A stretch of DNA of 64,000 bases from CAVVFX01 sp963747535 (GTDB lineage Bacteria > Acidobacteriota > Terriglobia > Bryobacterales > Bryobacteraceae), in the NCBI GenBank assembly GCA_963747535.1, contig CAVVFX010000002.1:372001-436000 (forward strand). Direction: 5' to 3'. Positions 63,802 through 64,000 of the stretch are shown piece by piece. A model generated the notes under the pieces. The model ran no database searches, was not told where the DNA came from, and worked only from the letters and a program-made list of their open reading frames with translations. Made by a program: the position numbers and the translations under genes. The number at the start of each line of letters is the position of its first letter. Position 1 is the first letter of the stretch.

Positions 63802-64000
63802 TCAGGCTGAAACAATCCCGGTAGCTCCAGTAAACGTTCGAGCATTGGCGGCGATGGATGGGGCGTCCTGATCGCTGAAGAGACAAAACGCATCGGCATC
63901 CGGAAAGCGTTCTCCATGCGGCCCTGTGCCTGCCAGCATCCAGAACAACGTTCCGGCGCCGTTATACTCGGCAACGGTATTCAACCATTCCCCATATAGG
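63802..64000 (-). CDS. C-terminal end of a GH5-like mannanase, truncated by the window edge
   Basis: The last 65 residues of a minus-strand gene continuing past base 64000. YGEWLNTVAEYN, then GAGTLFWMLAGTGPHGERFP and DADAFCLFSDQ, match the C-terminal end of GH5 mannanases (the WxL helix, then a YPD-type loop). No start is in the window. A smaller in-frame TTG start is possible but would cut the fold. The likely role is mannan hydrolysis, in keeping with the other polysaccharide genes here. Confidence 0.6.
   Translation of the reverse strand, partial: LYGEWLNTVAEYNGAGTLFWMLAGTGPHGERFPDADAFCLFSDQDAPSIAANARTFTGATGIVSA

Overview
The window looks like a chromosomal segment of a high-GC, Gram-negative, carbohydrate-degrading soil bacterium, most likely an acidobacterium related to Bryobacter/Solibacter. 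This is inferred from gene families, not from any search: an 800-residue duplicated FtsX/MacB-type orphan permease, a secreted VWFA-domain protein with a Tat-like leader, many Tat or Sec exported proteins, GH28 and GH106 plant-polysaccharide hydrolases, hopanoid HpnE and a bactofilin. I saw no rRNA, tRNA, integrase, transposase or CRISPR array.

Layout. 1-8.3 kb: cell-surface glycan genes (nucleotide-sugar epimerase, methyltransferase, GT2, DegT-type aminotransferase) running into two tandem paralogous polytopic membrane proteins; many of these genes overlap by 4 bp. 8.4-10.4 kb: a GH28 enzyme and a decayed HicB/HicA pair. 10.4-20.2 kb, minus strand: housekeeping genes ispE-apt, acylphosphatase and a response regulator, wrbA, argJ-fmt-def, aroC, then a pseudokinase with a SPOR-like tail and a bactofilin. 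20.5-30 kb: radical SAM protein, metallothionein, VWFA protein, ispG, ABC permease, a membrane protein, a tandem-repeat CxxC peptide and an XRE regulator. 30-36.6 kb: ubiX-pheA, hpnE, a TPR protein, an ECF sigma factor operon and a thioredoxin-like protein. 37-40.7 kb: a PIG-L hydrolase and a two-gene GMC oxidoreductase module. 40.8-46.6 kb: two tandemly duplicated sulfatases, an MBL-fold hydrolase and a CobW-type GTPase. 46.8-49.2 kb: a hybrid histidine kinase. 49.4-54.2 kb: a 2-oxoacid:ferredoxin oxidoreductase operon carrying a 48-residue ORF and a 592-residue protein I do not recognise. 54.8-63.3 kb: an exported carbohydrate-catabolic group (esterase, subtilase, GH106 rhamnosidase, two RraA-fold proteins, an enolase-superfamily dehydratase). 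The right edge holds the end of a GH5-like gene.

The intergenic DNA carries a dispersed set of short stem-loop repeats, each followed directly by a short CCAC-type tail. At least four sequence types share this architecture, and one copy lies inside the pseudokinase reading frame. The most notable candidates for new biology are the repeat set, the 48-residue and 592-residue partners of the oxidoreductase, the apparently exported sugar-acid enzymes, the pseudokinase-SPOR protein, the four-repeat CxxC peptide and the sulfatase/MBL/CobW cluster with a visible duplication junction.
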